Shown here piece after piece: positions 1 through 6,611 of a stretch of 6,826 nucleotides of DNA. Within the stretch, counting starts at the first letter, position 1. Every line of letters begins with the position of its first letter. Position numbers and translations under genes: made by a program. Below the pieces are notes generated by a model that saw only the letters and a program-made list of their open reading frames with translations, had not been told where the DNA came from and did no database searches. Source of the stretch: an uncultured Dorea sp. (GTDB lineage Bacteria; Bacillota; Clostridia; Lachnospirales; Lachnospiraceae); contig CAQNVT010000128.1 in the NCBI GenBank assembly GCA_948844705.1, positions 1-6,826 of the forward strand, read 5' to 3'.

Positions 1-97
1 CTTCGATGGAATAGTGAATCAGAGGCTTACCGCGCAAAGGCTTTATGTTTTTGCGTGGTATTCCTTTGCTGCCTCCACGAGCCGGAATGATGCAAAT
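1..97 (-). CDS. Acylneuraminate / CMP-sugar cytidylyltransferase, N-terminal fragment (continues past left edge)
   Basis: The minus strand from 97 down to 1 reads as 32 uninterrupted codons containing the block [19 protein letters not shown] followed by [10 protein letters not shown]. Known from the family (PF02348; NeuA, PseF, LegF): this is the N-terminal CTP-binding signature of enzymes that activate sialic, pseudaminic or legionaminic acid with CTP for surface glycan synthesis, in the cytoplasm. The remaining roughly 200 residues lie outside the window, so the sugar cannot be decided. Odd: no ATG, GTG or TTG lies in frame upstream. Seven codons before the conserved block there is an in-frame TGA, and the only possible initiator is ATT at 95-97, which is exactly the edge of the palindromic repeat at 97-175. 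No ribosome binding site is visible. The gene has probably lost its first few codons to the repeat and may be a pseudogene. Family assignment is fairly sure; functionality is doubtful. Confidence 0.8.
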   Translation of the reverse strand, partial: MCIIPARGGSKGIPRKNIKPLRGKPLIHYSIE

Positions 98-175
98 GGG
101 GACAGGGTATTTTCAATCGGGGACGTAGTAAAACTAGTTTTACTACGTCCCCGATTGATGTTTACCCTGTCCCCA
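97..175. repeat. 79-bp compound inverted repeat, REP-like mobile palindrome
   Basis: Two nested arms pair almost perfectly. The outer arm 97-109 (TGGGGACAGGGTA) matches the reverse complement of 163-175 over 13 bp. The inner arm 113-135 matches 136-158 over 23 bp around a central CTAG. Only 3-4 bases per side in between fail to pair, with one extra base. GGGGAC occurs twice in each half, and GTAG sits in the inner arm. Hexamers of the GGGGACAGGG type and GTAG motifs recall the REP palindromes moved by IS200-like (Y1/RAYT) transposases; this link is from general knowledge and not proven here. The element overlaps the last five codons of the peptidase gene and touches the headless cytidylyltransferase. 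It has no T-tract, so it is not a classical terminator, though such a stem would shield a transcript's 3' end. Confidence 0.85.
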
Positions 176-1907
176 ATACGTATTCTTTTAAGATATCAAA
201 GGGTGCGGGGCCTGTTTCGAGCACTGCTTTATGGAATCGTTCCTGGGAGAAACCGTCCCCCCATTTCTTGATTGCCTCTTTTTTCAGCTCCAGAAATTCG
301 ACGTATCCGATATAGTATTTCAGATAGTTCCCGGGATCTCCGATGATGAGATTGTAGATTTCTTCGATTGTGCCGGTATCGGTGATGCCGTAATCGCGGA
401 AGAAGGCTACGGTGTCAAGCAGCGTCCAGCCGTCGTAGTGGATGCCCATATCCGCGAGGGCGTAAAGCCCAAGGATGACGGATGAATTGTGCTGCATCAG
501 AGCCGCCTGCTCGTCGGAAAGAGGAGCCAGATAGTAGCTCATCATCTCACTGTAGGTTGCCCAGCCTTCCGTATAACCGCCGAAGCTTAAAAGGCTTCTA
601 AGAGGATCCGGGTCAGTGGCGGCGTAGTAGGTGGTCTGATAGAGGTGTCCTGGATAGCCCTCGTGAGCCAGCGTAGTAAATAGAGTCAGATTATCCGGCA
701 TGCGGCCTTCGTTTATGTAGATAACATTATTTTCGGCATCATCAATGGCCGGAATCATATAAAAGGCCGGGCTTAAGTAATCTTCCATGGATTTCTGCAC
801 GTATTTTATCTGTACATCGGCATTCGGAGACTCGGGAAATGCGTTGTCTAACCCCTTCCTAAGGCTTGTAAGTATTTTTTCGGGATCCGAGCCGGGAATC
901 AGGGATGTATCCGCATCTATGATGCCGGACGTGCCGCTGCCGTTTTCCGATATGGAGGCGAGCACCTCCTGTACCTTTGCGGCATCCTCTGACATTTGGG
1001 ATAACGTAAGAGTCCGAAGCTCGGGAATTGTGCGGGAGGAGCCGGTCTGCCCTTTGACGGTCAGCTCGTAGTATTCGGTTCCCTTCGGAAGATAGCACAG
1101 CCCGCAGCTGTTTTTTCCGGTATCCTTAAGCTCGGTGACCGCATCGATCAGCTCCTGATAGGCAGGGAATACGCAGTCCTTGATGTTATTACGGTTCTGT
1201 TCCGTAAGCCGGGTCTTCTCGCTTTCCGGCAGATCAAGCTCTTTCAGCCGTTCTTCAAAGGAGGAATACAGGTAATTGTTTTCGCCCATCTGCATAAATG
1301 TCCTGCATTCCTCGATCAACTTTTCGGCATTATACGAGGCCATAAAGAGTCCGGCATTGGATTTGGCGTATTCAAATTCGATAATAGAACGAAAATATTC
1401 CGGTATCTGAGTGAGGAGAGTGAGATAGTCCCGGCAGTCATCCGCGCTGTAAAAGCGATATTCGGAAAGAAGCACAGGAAGCTGTGACTGAGTCCCGGTA
1501 AGCGGTGAGAGGGGCTCTTCGTACAGAGCATAGGGCGCCTCCTTTAGCAGGTTGTTAAGATGATGCTCCAAAATATCGTAGGTCAGTCCGTTTTCCCTGG
1601 ATAGGCGCCCTCTGTCATAAGAATGCAGAAGGGCGAGTGCGTTTTCCACCGAAGCACACATGGAGTCCGTATCTGTGCTTACGGTTCCAAGAGAAACCGG
1701 GACATTTTCTATACCGTAGGAGGCAGGATCCTTTAATGTGTAGTGCAGGGAAATGGTGTTGGAGGAGACCTCCTGGCAGAAAAGCTCTGCTGTATAGCCT
1801 TTAAATTTCTTGTTTTCGCTCCGGCTTACAGGCTTTAAAAGGAGCACAGATAAAAGAAGAAGAGAAGAGGCGGCAAGTAAAATGAATATAGTTCTTTTTT
1901 TTGACAT
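162..1907 (-). CDS. DUF885-family secreted or membrane-anchored zinc metallopeptidase
   Basis: The protein is 581 residues long. It starts MSKKRTIF and has a hydrophobic stretch at about residues 7-24 with no lipobox Cys, so it is a signal peptide or an uncleaved membrane anchor, and the enzyme acts outside the membrane. The DUF885 (PF05960) signature HEGYPGH at about 415-421 gives two zinc-binding His and the catalytic Glu. GGYTEGWATY at about 443-452 supplies the probable third ligand, Glu447. The C-terminal block around 524-545 (NYLKYYIGYVEFLELK) and the near-final GPAPFDILKEY are also typical of the family. Length is normal. An upstream ATG at 2042 would add 45 residues. The start at 1907 is preferred because AAGGG lies 5 nt before it, a signal sequence follows directly, and the longer form would overlap the neighbouring lipoprotein gene. 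The last codons (LGTG and TAA) come from the repeat, probably with little loss. The peptide substrate is unknown. Confidence 0.9.
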   Translation of the reverse strand: MSKKRTIFILLAASSLLLLSVLLLKPVSRSENKKFKGYTAELFCQEVSSNTISLHYTLKDPASYGIENVPVSLGTVSTDTDSMCASVENALALLHSYDRGRLSRENGLTYDILEHHLNNLLKEAPYALYEEPLSPLTGTQSQLPVLLSEYRFYSADDCRDYLTLLTQIPEYFRSIIEFEYAKSNAGLFMASYNAEKLIEECRTFMQMGENNYLYSSFEERLKELDLPESEKTRLTEQNRNNIKDCVFPAYQELIDAVTELKDTGKNSCGLCYLPKGTEYYELTVKGQTGSSRTIPELRTLTLSQMSEDAAKVQEVLASISENGSGTSGIIDADTSLIPGSDPEKILTSLRKGLDNAFPESPNADVQIKYVQKSMEDYLSPAFYMIPAIDDAENNVIYINEGRMPDNLTLFTTLAHEGYPGHLYQTTYYAATDPDPLRSLLSFGGYTEGWATYSEMMSYYLAPLSDEQAALMQHNSSVILGLYALADMGIHYDGWTLLDTVAFFRDYGITDTGTIEEIYNLIIGDPGNYLKYYIGYVEFLELKKEAIKKWGDGFSQERFHKAVLETGPAPFDILKEYVLGTG

Positions 1908-1912
1908 AATAA

Positions 1913-1917
1913 CCCTT
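1913..1917 (-). promoter_or_regulatory. Ribosome binding site deciding the DUF885 start
   Basis: AAGGG on the minus strand lies 5 nt upstream of the ATG at 1907-1905. It supports the 581-residue form that begins at the signal sequence over the longer reading frame from 2042. Confidence 0.65.
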
Positions 1918-1957
1918 GCATCATTTTCATTTTTACATATATATGCAGGGAATAGGA

Positions 1958-1987
1958 TTGACATGTACCTTGCAGAGGTATTAAAAT
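1958..1987 (+). promoter_or_regulatory. Sigma-A-type promoter of the lipoprotein gene
   Basis: A perfect -35 box TTGACA (1958-1963) is followed after 18 bp by TAAAAT (1982-1987), 5 of 6 matches to TATAAT. Transcription would begin near 1994, leaving a leader of about 40 nt before the ATG at 2033. A shorter spacing to TATTAA (1979-1984) is also possible. Confidence 0.65.
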
Positions 1988-2010
1988 AAAGGGCACGAAG
2001 CATTTTGCAA
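1983..2010 (-). promoter_or_regulatory. Candidate promoter of the DUF885 gene, overlapping the lipoprotein promoter
   Basis: On the minus strand TTGCAA (2010-2005, 4 of 6 to TTGACA) is followed after 16 bp by TATTTT (1988-1983, 4 of 6). The leader to the ATG at 1907 would be about 70 nt. Its -10 covers the same bases as the -10 of the plus-strand promoter. The match is weak. A second, poorer possibility is the TATATA stretch near 1940, which lacks a good -35. Confidence 0.25.
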
Positions 2011-2032
2011 AAAAGGAAAAGGAGAGAATAAA

Positions 2033-2653
2033 ATGCAGGCAAAAAAAAGGATCTTATCAGTAGTATTGGCAGTCATGGTATGTCTCGGACTTGCGGCATG
2101 CGGAAAGGATTTTGATGCGGCAGGATATACAAAGAGTGTACTGGATGCTAACTATCATGGAGAGTACAAGGATTATGCAAAATTCCGTAATCTTTCTGAA
2201 GACGAAGCAAAGGCAGAGATTGAGGATGCCATGGATGCACAGATCGAGGCGGCATTTTTGGGACAGGACGTAAGCGATGAGGCAAAGGCAAAGTACAGAG
2301 AGGCTGTTATGGGAATCATGAAGCTTTCCAAATATGAAGTAAAGGGAGCCAAGAAGGATGACAACGGAAACTATACGGTAACTATAGAGATTGAGCCGGT
2401 AAATACTTTCAGTATGGCAAATGATGCCTTTACAGAGATCAGTACACAGTATGTGACCGACGGCAAGGATATGACAAATGTGGATGTTATCGTCGATGCA
2501 CTTGTTGAAGCAATTAATAAAGTAGTTACAGAGAATACTTACGGGGAAAAGGTTTCCATGGAGCTTCATGTGACGGCGGACGAGGATAATGTTTACGGTA
2601 TCGAGGAATCAGAGGTAACCGAGCTTGAGAACACGATGTTTCCGGGAATGTAG
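2033..2653 (+). CDS. Small surface lipoprotein of unknown function (possibly DUF5105-like)
   Basis: The 206-residue protein begins with a classic lipoprotein signal peptide: MQAKKR, a hydrophobic core, then the lipobox LAAC with Cys23 as the lipidated residue. It should therefore be anchored on the outer face of the membrane. The start is set by GGAGAG about 7 nt before the ATG. The mature part is acidic (residues 50-75 are rich in Glu, Asp and Ala and likely helical). A segment around 100-125 (YEVKGAKKDDNGNYTVTIEIEP) looks like a beta hairpin, and more strand and helix follow. The arrangement of an early YTKSVLDANYHGEYKDYAKF segment and a later beta unit resembles DUF5105-type lipoproteins of Clostridia, but that is a memory-based guess. 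It has its own promoter and terminator, so it is a single-gene unit divergent from the peptidase. No catalytic motif is visible. The lipoprotein nature is sure; the role is unknown. Confidence 0.9.
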   Translation: MQAKKRILSVVLAVMVCLGLAACGKDFDAAGYTKSVLDANYHGEYKDYAKFRNLSEDEAKAEIEDAMDAQIEAAFLGQDVSDEAKAKYREAVMGIMKLSKYEVKGAKKDDNGNYTVTIEIEPVNTFSMANDAFTEISTQYVTDGKDMTNVDVIVDALVEAINKVVTENTYGEKVSMELHVTADEDNVYGIEESEVTELENTMFPGM

Positions 2654-2672
2654 TATAATATAACGGCGATGG

Positions 2673-2705
2673 TGCAGTGGATAAAACCACTGCATTTTTG
2701 TATTT
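2673..2705 (+). terminator. Intrinsic terminator of the lipoprotein gene
   Basis: A perfect 8-bp stem TGCAGTGG (2673-2680) / CCACTGCA (2687-2694) with the 6-nt loop ATAAAA is followed directly by TTTTTGTATTT. It lies 19 nt after the stop codon and separates the lipoprotein from the downstream operon. Confidence 0.9.
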
Positions 2706-2732
2706 CCATTCGTTTCAAATGTATGCTACAAT
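2703..2732 (+). promoter_or_regulatory. Promoter of the regulator-hydratase operon
   Basis: An extended -10, TG at 2724-2725, one base, then TACAAT (2727-2732; 5 of 6 to TATAAT), is preceded at 18 bp by TTTCCA (2703-2708, 4 of 6 to TTGACA). The weak -35 with an extended -10 is consistent with a promoter that needs an activator, as is common for PucR/CdaR targets. That last point is inference. Confidence 0.5.
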
Positions 2733-2751
2733 GTTAAGGATAAAGTAGGAT

Positions 2752-2757
2752 AGGAGG
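2752..2757 (+). promoter_or_regulatory. Ribosome binding site that fixes the GTG start of the regulator
   Basis: AGGAGG at 2752-2757 lies 7 nt before GTG at 2765-2767. No in-frame ATG at a proper distance competes, so translation begins at GTG. Confidence 0.85.
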
Positions 2758-2764
2758 AAGGCCG

Positions 2765-3853
2765 GTGTTATCGAATCAGGTATTGCATAAGACGGTGCAG
2801 AATATTTATAATGTTACGGGTCTGGAATGTTCCGTGTGGGATACGCAGGGGAATTGCCTTGTGACGACCAGAGAAAAAGAAAAGGAGCTCGAGAAGGAAG
2901 TAATAACCTTTTTAAAGTATGCGGACAATGAGGCGGGGGGAAGTATTTTAGAAGACCGGGGCCTGTTTTTAGTACGTGATGAAGAAGAGCCCATATACGT
3001 CCTGGCATTGCAGGGCAGCGAGGCGGATTTAAGGATCGCGGGCGGACTTGGAACCGGGCAGTTGGAGAGCCTCATTAATGCTTATAAGGAAAGAATGGAC
3101 AAGAACCGTTTCATCCAGAATCTGATTCTGGACAATATGCTGCTTGTAGATATTTACAATCAGGCAAAAAAGATGCGGATTCCGGTAGAGCAGAGAAGAG
3201 CGGTGTTTTTGATCGAGCCGAAAAATGAAGGTGATAATCTTGTTCTGGAAACGATGCGCGGCTTGTATGCGACAGGAAATAAGGACTTTGTTACTGCCGT
3301 GGATGAGAAGCATATCATCCTTGTCAAGGCGCTGGAAATGACCGAGGATTATGTGACGCTTAATCATATTGCGCGTGTGCTTGCAGATACGCTGAATATG
3401 GAGGCTATGGTAAATGTAAGGATCGCCTTCAGCACGATCGTGGACGAGCTTAAGGATGTATCCCGCTCCTATAAGGAGGCGCAGATGGCGCTGGAGGTAG
3501 GACGTGTATTCTATGCCGATAAAAATATTCTTGCCTACAATGAACTGGGAATCGGCCGCCTGATCCATCAGCTTCCGCCGTCGCTGTGCGAAATGTTCCT
3601 GAAGGAAGTGTTTGAGTACGAGGGAGCGCATCAGTTTGAGGAGGAGGAGCTGACAACAGTCTTCACATTTTTTGACAACAATCTGAATATATCTGAAACG
3701 GCCAGACAACTGTATATCCACCGGAATACGCTCGTGTACCGGCTGGAGAAGATCCAGAAGAAGACAGGTCTGGATGTCAGAGTTTTTGAGGATGCACTGA
3801 CGTTTAAGATCGCAATGATGGTTGCAGATCATATGAACAACATAGAAAGCTAG
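2765..3853 (+). CDS. PucR/CdaR-family transcriptional regulator
   Basis: The protein is 362 residues long, starting at GTG behind a perfect AGGAGG. Three parts are visible. Residues 1 to about 105 form an N-terminal sensor-like region with a PAS/GAF-like segment (VWDTQGNCLVTT). Residues about 144-250 resemble the degenerate GGDEF-like domain of this family, including the hallmark SYKEAQMALEVGR. Residues about 305-355 are the PucR C-terminal helix-turn-helix (PF13556), with the diagnostic NLNISETARQLYIHRNTLVYRLEKIQ followed here after Gln331 by KKTGLD. Known members (CdaR, PucR) are mostly activators of catabolic genes responding to sugar diacids, purine products or other small acids. It lies 12 bp upstream of the hydratase gene, so it probably controls its own operon and senses a substrate or product of that enzyme. 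The ligand cannot be read from sequence. Family assignment is sure. Confidence 0.92.
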   Translation: MLSNQVLHKTVQNIYNVTGLECSVWDTQGNCLVTTREKEKELEKEVITFLKYADNEAGGSILEDRGLFLVRDEEEPIYVLALQGSEADLRIAGGLGTGQLESLINAYKERMDKNRFIQNLILDNMLLVDIYNQAKKMRIPVEQRRAVFLIEPKNEGDNLVLETMRGLYATGNKDFVTAVDEKHIILVKALEMTEDYVTLNHIARVLADTLNMEAMVNVRIAFSTIVDELKDVSRSYKEAQMALEVGRVFYADKNILAYNELGIGRLIHQLPPSLCEMFLKEVFEYEGAHQFEEEELTTVFTFFDNNLNISETARQLYIHRNTLVYRLEKIQKKTGLDVRVFEDALTFKIAMMVADHMNNIES

Positions 3854-3857
3854 GAGG
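3852..3857 (+). promoter_or_regulatory. Ribosome binding site of the hydratase, overlapping the regulator's stop codon
   Basis: AGGAGG at 3852-3857 shares two bases with the TAG stop of the regulator (3851-3853) and lies 8 nt before the ATG at 3866. This geometry implies cotranscription and possible translational coupling of the two genes. Confidence 0.85.
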
Positions 3858-3865
3858 AGAAGGAC

Positions 3866-6145
3866 ATGGTGAAACTATACGACAAGGGCGTCTACCTGGT
3901 AAATGGTACGGAGATCGTAACAGACAGGGAAGCGTTAAAGGAAAAGACAGGACAGGAGGTGACGCAGGAGTCTGCCGCAAAGCAGACAATGGCGTACCGT
4001 ATTTTAGAGGCACATAACACCTCCGGAAATATGGACAGGCTTCAGATAAAATTTGATAAGCTGACCTCTCATGATATTACATTTGTAGGAATTATTCAGA
4101 CGGCACGTGCGTCCGGACTTGAGAAATTTCCGATTCCGTATGTACTTACCAACTGTCACAATTCCTTGTGTGCAGTAGGGGGTACGATAAATGAGGATGA
4201 CCACATGTTTGGACTGACCTGCGCGAAAAAATACGGCGGAGTCTATGTACCGCCTCATCAGGCCGTTATCCATCAGTATGCCCGTGAGATGCTTGCGGGC
4301 GGAGGGAAGATGATCCTTGGCTCGGACAGCCATACCCGCTACGGCGCACTTGGAACGATGGCGATGGGAGAGGGCGGCCCGGAGCTTGTAAAGCAGCTTC
4401 TTAACAAGACCTACGATATTAACATGCCGGGGGTGATCGCCATTTATCTTGACGGCGAGCCCATCAAAGGCGTCGGTCCGCAGGATGTTGCACTTGCCAT
4501 CATCGGCGCTACTTTTGGAAATGGATATGTAAATAACAAGGTCATGGAATTTGTAGGGCCGGGAGTCGGAAAGCTCAGTGCAGATTTCCGTATCGGCATT
4601 GATGTCATGACGACAGAGACGACCTGCCTGTCCTCTATCTGGACAACGGATGAGAAGATACGGGAATTCTACGAGATCCACGGAAGGGCTGAGGATTATA
4701 AGGAGCTTAATCCGGGAGCGGCCGCTTACTATGACGGAATGGTATATGTGAACCTGAGCGAGATCAGGCCGATGATCGCAATGCCGTTCCATCCGTCAAA
4801 TGTATATACGATCGATGAGGTGAATGCAAATCTTAAGGATGTGCTTTATGACGTAGAGCAGAAGGCTCTCGTAAGTCTTGGCGGGGCAGTGGATTATTCC
4901 CTGCAGGACAAGATCCGGGACGGAAAGCTGTATGTGGATCAGGGACTGATCGCGGGCTGTGCGGGCGGCGGATTTGAAAATATCTGCGCGGCGGCGGATA
5001 TTATAAGAGGACGTTATATCGGTGCGGATGAATTTACCTTCAGCGTATATCCGGCGAGCACACCGATCTATATGGAGCTTGTGAAAAACGGAGCCGTTGC
5101 AGACCTGATGGCGGCAGGAACAATCGTAAAGACGGCATTTTGCGGCCCGTGCTTCGGAGCGGGAGACACGCCGGCGAACAATGCATTTTCCATCCGTCAT
5201 TCTACAAGGAACTTCCCGAACCGCGAGGGTTCCAAGCTTCAGAGCGGGCAGATCGCTTCCGTGGCGCTTATGGATGCGCGCTCCATTGCGGCGACAGCGG
5301 CAAATAAGGGCTTCCTTACTCCGGCAACGGCGATGGATGTGGAGTATACCGGAAAGAAATATCATTTTGACAGCAATATTTACGCAAACCGTGTATTTGA
5401 CAGCAAGGGCGCTGCCGATCCGTCCGTGGAGATCAAATTCGGACCGAATATTAAGGACTGGCCGGCAATGCCGGCGCTTCCGGAGAATCTGATCCTTAAG
5501 GTCGTGTCCGAGATTCATGATCCGGTGACAACGACCGATGAGCTGATCCCGTCCGGGGAGACCTCGTCCTACCGCTCCAATCCGCTGGGGCTTGCAGAGT
5601 TCGCGCTTTCCAGAAAGGATCCGGCCTATGTAGGCCGTGCCAAAGAGGTGCAGGCGGCCCAGAAGGCGATAGAGGCAGAAAAATGTCCGGCGGAGGCGCT
5701 TGAGGAGCTGAAGCCTGTGATGAATAAAATACATGAAAAGTATCCGGATGTCGACCGGACAAATGTAGGCGTCGGAAGCACGATCTTCGCGGTAAAGCCG
5801 GGCGACGGTTCCGCCAGAGAGCAGGCAGCCTCCTGCCAGAAGGTGCTCGGCGGCTGGGCGAATATTGCAAACGAATACGCGACCAAAAGATATCGTTCCA
5901 ATCTGATCAACTGGGGTATGCTTCCGTTTATTACCGACGCAGACCATGAGGCGCTTCCGTTTAAAAACGGAGATTATATCTTTGTGCCGGAGATCAGGAA
6001 AGCCGTGGAAGAAAAACAGGCGGTGATTAAAGCGTATGTCGCAGGAGACAGGCTTGAGGAAATAGAGCTCAGACTCGGCGATATGACAGATAACGAAAGA
6101 GAGATCATTTTAAAGGGGTGCCTGATTAATTACTATAGGGGGTAA
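3866..6145 (+). CDS. Aconitase-superfamily hydratase (YbhJ-like), probable [4Fe-4S] enzyme
   Basis: The 759-residue protein matches aconitase throughout. Residues about 40-540 are the three N-terminal domains, and about 545-759 the C-terminal swivel. Cys365 ([10 protein letters not shown]), Cys426 and Cys429 (FCGPC) are the three expected cluster ligands. SDSHT at 153-157 equals the aconitase TDSHT. Arg448 and Arg453 (STRNFPNR) match the substrate-binding arginines of the NRNFxGR motif. [11 protein letters not shown] (646-656) matches GEGSSREHAA, with Ser649 as the likely catalytic base. [13 protein letters not shown] (676-688) matches NLKKQGLLPL. Differences from citrate aconitase by eye: CDHL is replaced by CHNS (97-100) and SCTNS by GCAGG (364-368). 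Length and style recall the 'putative hydratase' YbhJ group, not a TCA-cycle aconitase. It should reversibly hydrate or dehydrate a di- or tricarboxylic acid in the cytoplasm. Second gene of the regulator operon. Superfamily is sure; the substrate is unknown. Confidence 0.9.
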   Translation: MVKLYDKGVYLVNGTEIVTDREALKEKTGQEVTQESAAKQTMAYRILEAHNTSGNMDRLQIKFDKLTSHDITFVGIIQTARASGLEKFPIPYVLTNCHNSLCAVGGTINEDDHMFGLTCAKKYGGVYVPPHQAVIHQYAREMLAGGGKMILGSDSHTRYGALGTMAMGEGGPELVKQLLNKTYDINMPGVIAIYLDGEPIKGVGPQDVALAIIGATFGNGYVNNKVMEFVGPGVGKLSADFRIGIDVMTTETTCLSSIWTTDEKIREFYEIHGRAEDYKELNPGAAAYYDGMVYVNLSEIRPMIAMPFHPSNVYTIDEVNANLKDVLYDVEQKALVSLGGAVDYSLQDKIRDGKLYVDQGLIAGCAGGGFENICAAADIIRGRYIGADEFTFSVYPASTPIYMELVKNGAVADLMAAGTIVKTAFCGPCFGAGDTPANNAFSIRHSTRNFPNREGSKLQSGQIASVALMDARSIAATAANKGFLTPATAMDVEYTGKKYHFDSNIYANRVFDSKGAADPSVEIKFGPNIKDWPAMPALPENLILKVVSEIHDPVTTTDELIPSGETSSYRSNPLGLAEFALSRKDPAYVGRAKEVQAAQKAIEAEKCPAEALEELKPVMNKIHEKYPDVDRTNVGVGSTIFAVKPGDGSAREQAASCQKVLGGWANIANEYATKRYRSNLINWGMLPFITDADHEALPFKNGDYIFVPEIRKAVEEKQAVIKAYVAGDRLEEIELRLGDMTDNEREIILKGCLINYYRG

Positions 6146-6170
6146 AAAGCTTTTGCTCAGACAAGACTAT

Positions 6171-6204
6171 AATCTGGAGATTATCCGTTCGGATAACAGA
6201 TTTT
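6171..6204 (+). terminator. Weak terminator-like hairpin downstream of the hydratase
   Basis: AATCTG (6171-6176) pairs with CAGATT (6197-6202), and TTATCCG (6181-6187) pairs with CGGATAA (6190-6196). The bases GAGA bulge on the left side and TT forms the tip. A short TTTT (6201-6204) overlaps the end of the stem. It lies 25 nt after the hydratase stop and is the best candidate for ending the operon, but the T-tract is short and the stem AT-rich. Confidence 0.4.
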
Positions 6205-6238
6205 GGAGTCACGCCTTGGGAATTCAGAAATATGGTTA

Positions 6239-6276
6239 CAGGCAGAAATCTGCACTCTGGTGCTGATTTCTGCCTG
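6239..6276. repeat. Strong hairpin without T-tract
   Basis: CAGGCAGAAATC (6239-6250) pairs perfectly over 12 bp with GATTTCTGCCTG (6265-6276). Inside, after a T-T mismatch, GCAC (6252-6255) pairs with GTGC (6260-6263) around the loop TCTG. With no run of T following, it is not a typical intrinsic terminator. It may be a processing or stability element or part of a mobile-element end. Confidence 0.7.
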
Positions 6277-6338
6277 CCGACAGGTTCTATATCCAGTGAA
6301 TGACGTGCCGGGAATATTTTCTTCACAGGCAATGCTGC

Positions 6339-6479
6339 AACCGGGACCTTTTTGAAGTGATTGACAGCCGAGATAACTTAAGATCTACCATGATAGTCTC
6401 ACAACTTCCAGTCAGTTCATGGTATGAATTATTTGCTGATAGTACTTATGCAGATGCTGGTCTGGATCGAATGATTCAC
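6339..6479 (+). pseudogene. Remnant of istB (IS21-family transposition ATPase)
   Basis: Forty-seven codons resemble the C-terminal third of IstB. NRDLFEVIDSRDNLRSTMIV and the following SQLPVSSWYELFADSTYADA and LDRMIH carry the family's conserved RST..SQLPV..W and ADA.LDR..H blocks. Intact IstB is about 250 residues; here the Walker A and B ATPase part is absent and the reading diverges abruptly after the His at 6477-6479, where a family member would continue into the basic C-terminal tail. IstB helps the IstA transposase in IS21-type elements. No istA is visible, so this is dead debris. An open frame continues to 6605 but the later part does not look like IstB. Confidence 0.75.
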
Positions 6480-6482
6480 CCA

Positions 6483-6546
6483 AGACGGCTTACGCCGTTT
6501 AAAGCGAACCATCGCGCCGTTGGCGCGGATTGGCTTCGCCCTTTTT
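6483..6546 (+). repeat. Cluster of GC-rich hairpins ending in a T-tract; repeat element or terminator
   Basis: A first stem pairs AGACGGC with GCCGTTT (about 6483-6489 with 6494-6500, one G-T pair). A second, larger hairpin spans 6504-6539: GCGAACCA pairs with TGGCTTCGC with one bulged C, and inside it CGCGCC (6513-6518) pairs with GGCGCG (6522-6527) over the loop GTT. CCTTTTT (6540-6546) follows directly, so on the plus strand this has the form of an intrinsic terminator. It starts within a few bases of where the istB homology ends, and its GC-rich palindromic style differs from the surroundings, so it may also be a small inserted repeat. Confidence 0.6.
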
Positions 6547-6611
6547 CCGTAATATGCAAAAATAGCTCGATCATGCACTGCGCTATAAAATTATTACACC
6601 AATAAGGAAAG

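Noticed and set aside
97..175. The palindrome as a bidirectional intrinsic terminator
   Set aside because: The stem is strong but neither side is followed by a run of T, and the arms contain repeated GGGGAC modules more typical of a mobile repeat.
1908..2042. 45-codon N-terminal extension of the DUF885 peptidase reading frame
   Set aside because: The internal start at 1907 has a ribosome binding site and leads directly into a signal sequence. The extension would run across the neighbouring promoter and into the lipoprotein gene.
2709..2721. CATT...AATG inverted match near the operon promoter as an operator
   Set aside because: Only 4 bp per arm in AT-rich DNA, well within chance.
4004..5947. 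Long minus-strand open frames of 262 and 383 codons opposite the hydratase
   Set aside because: They are antisense shadows of the hydratase. Their translations are rich in Arg, His and Cys and show no family motif, and the plus frame is clearly coding.
6153..6266. TTG-started 37-residue frame (LLRQDYNLEIIRSDNR...) 10 nt behind a GGGGG run after the hydratase
   Set aside because: Rare start and no recognisable family. The frame overlaps two hairpins and ends inside the second one, so it is most likely chance.
6480..6605. Continuation of the istB frame as a real C-terminus
   Set aside because: The residues after 6479 do not resemble the IstB tail and are translated from GC-rich hairpins.
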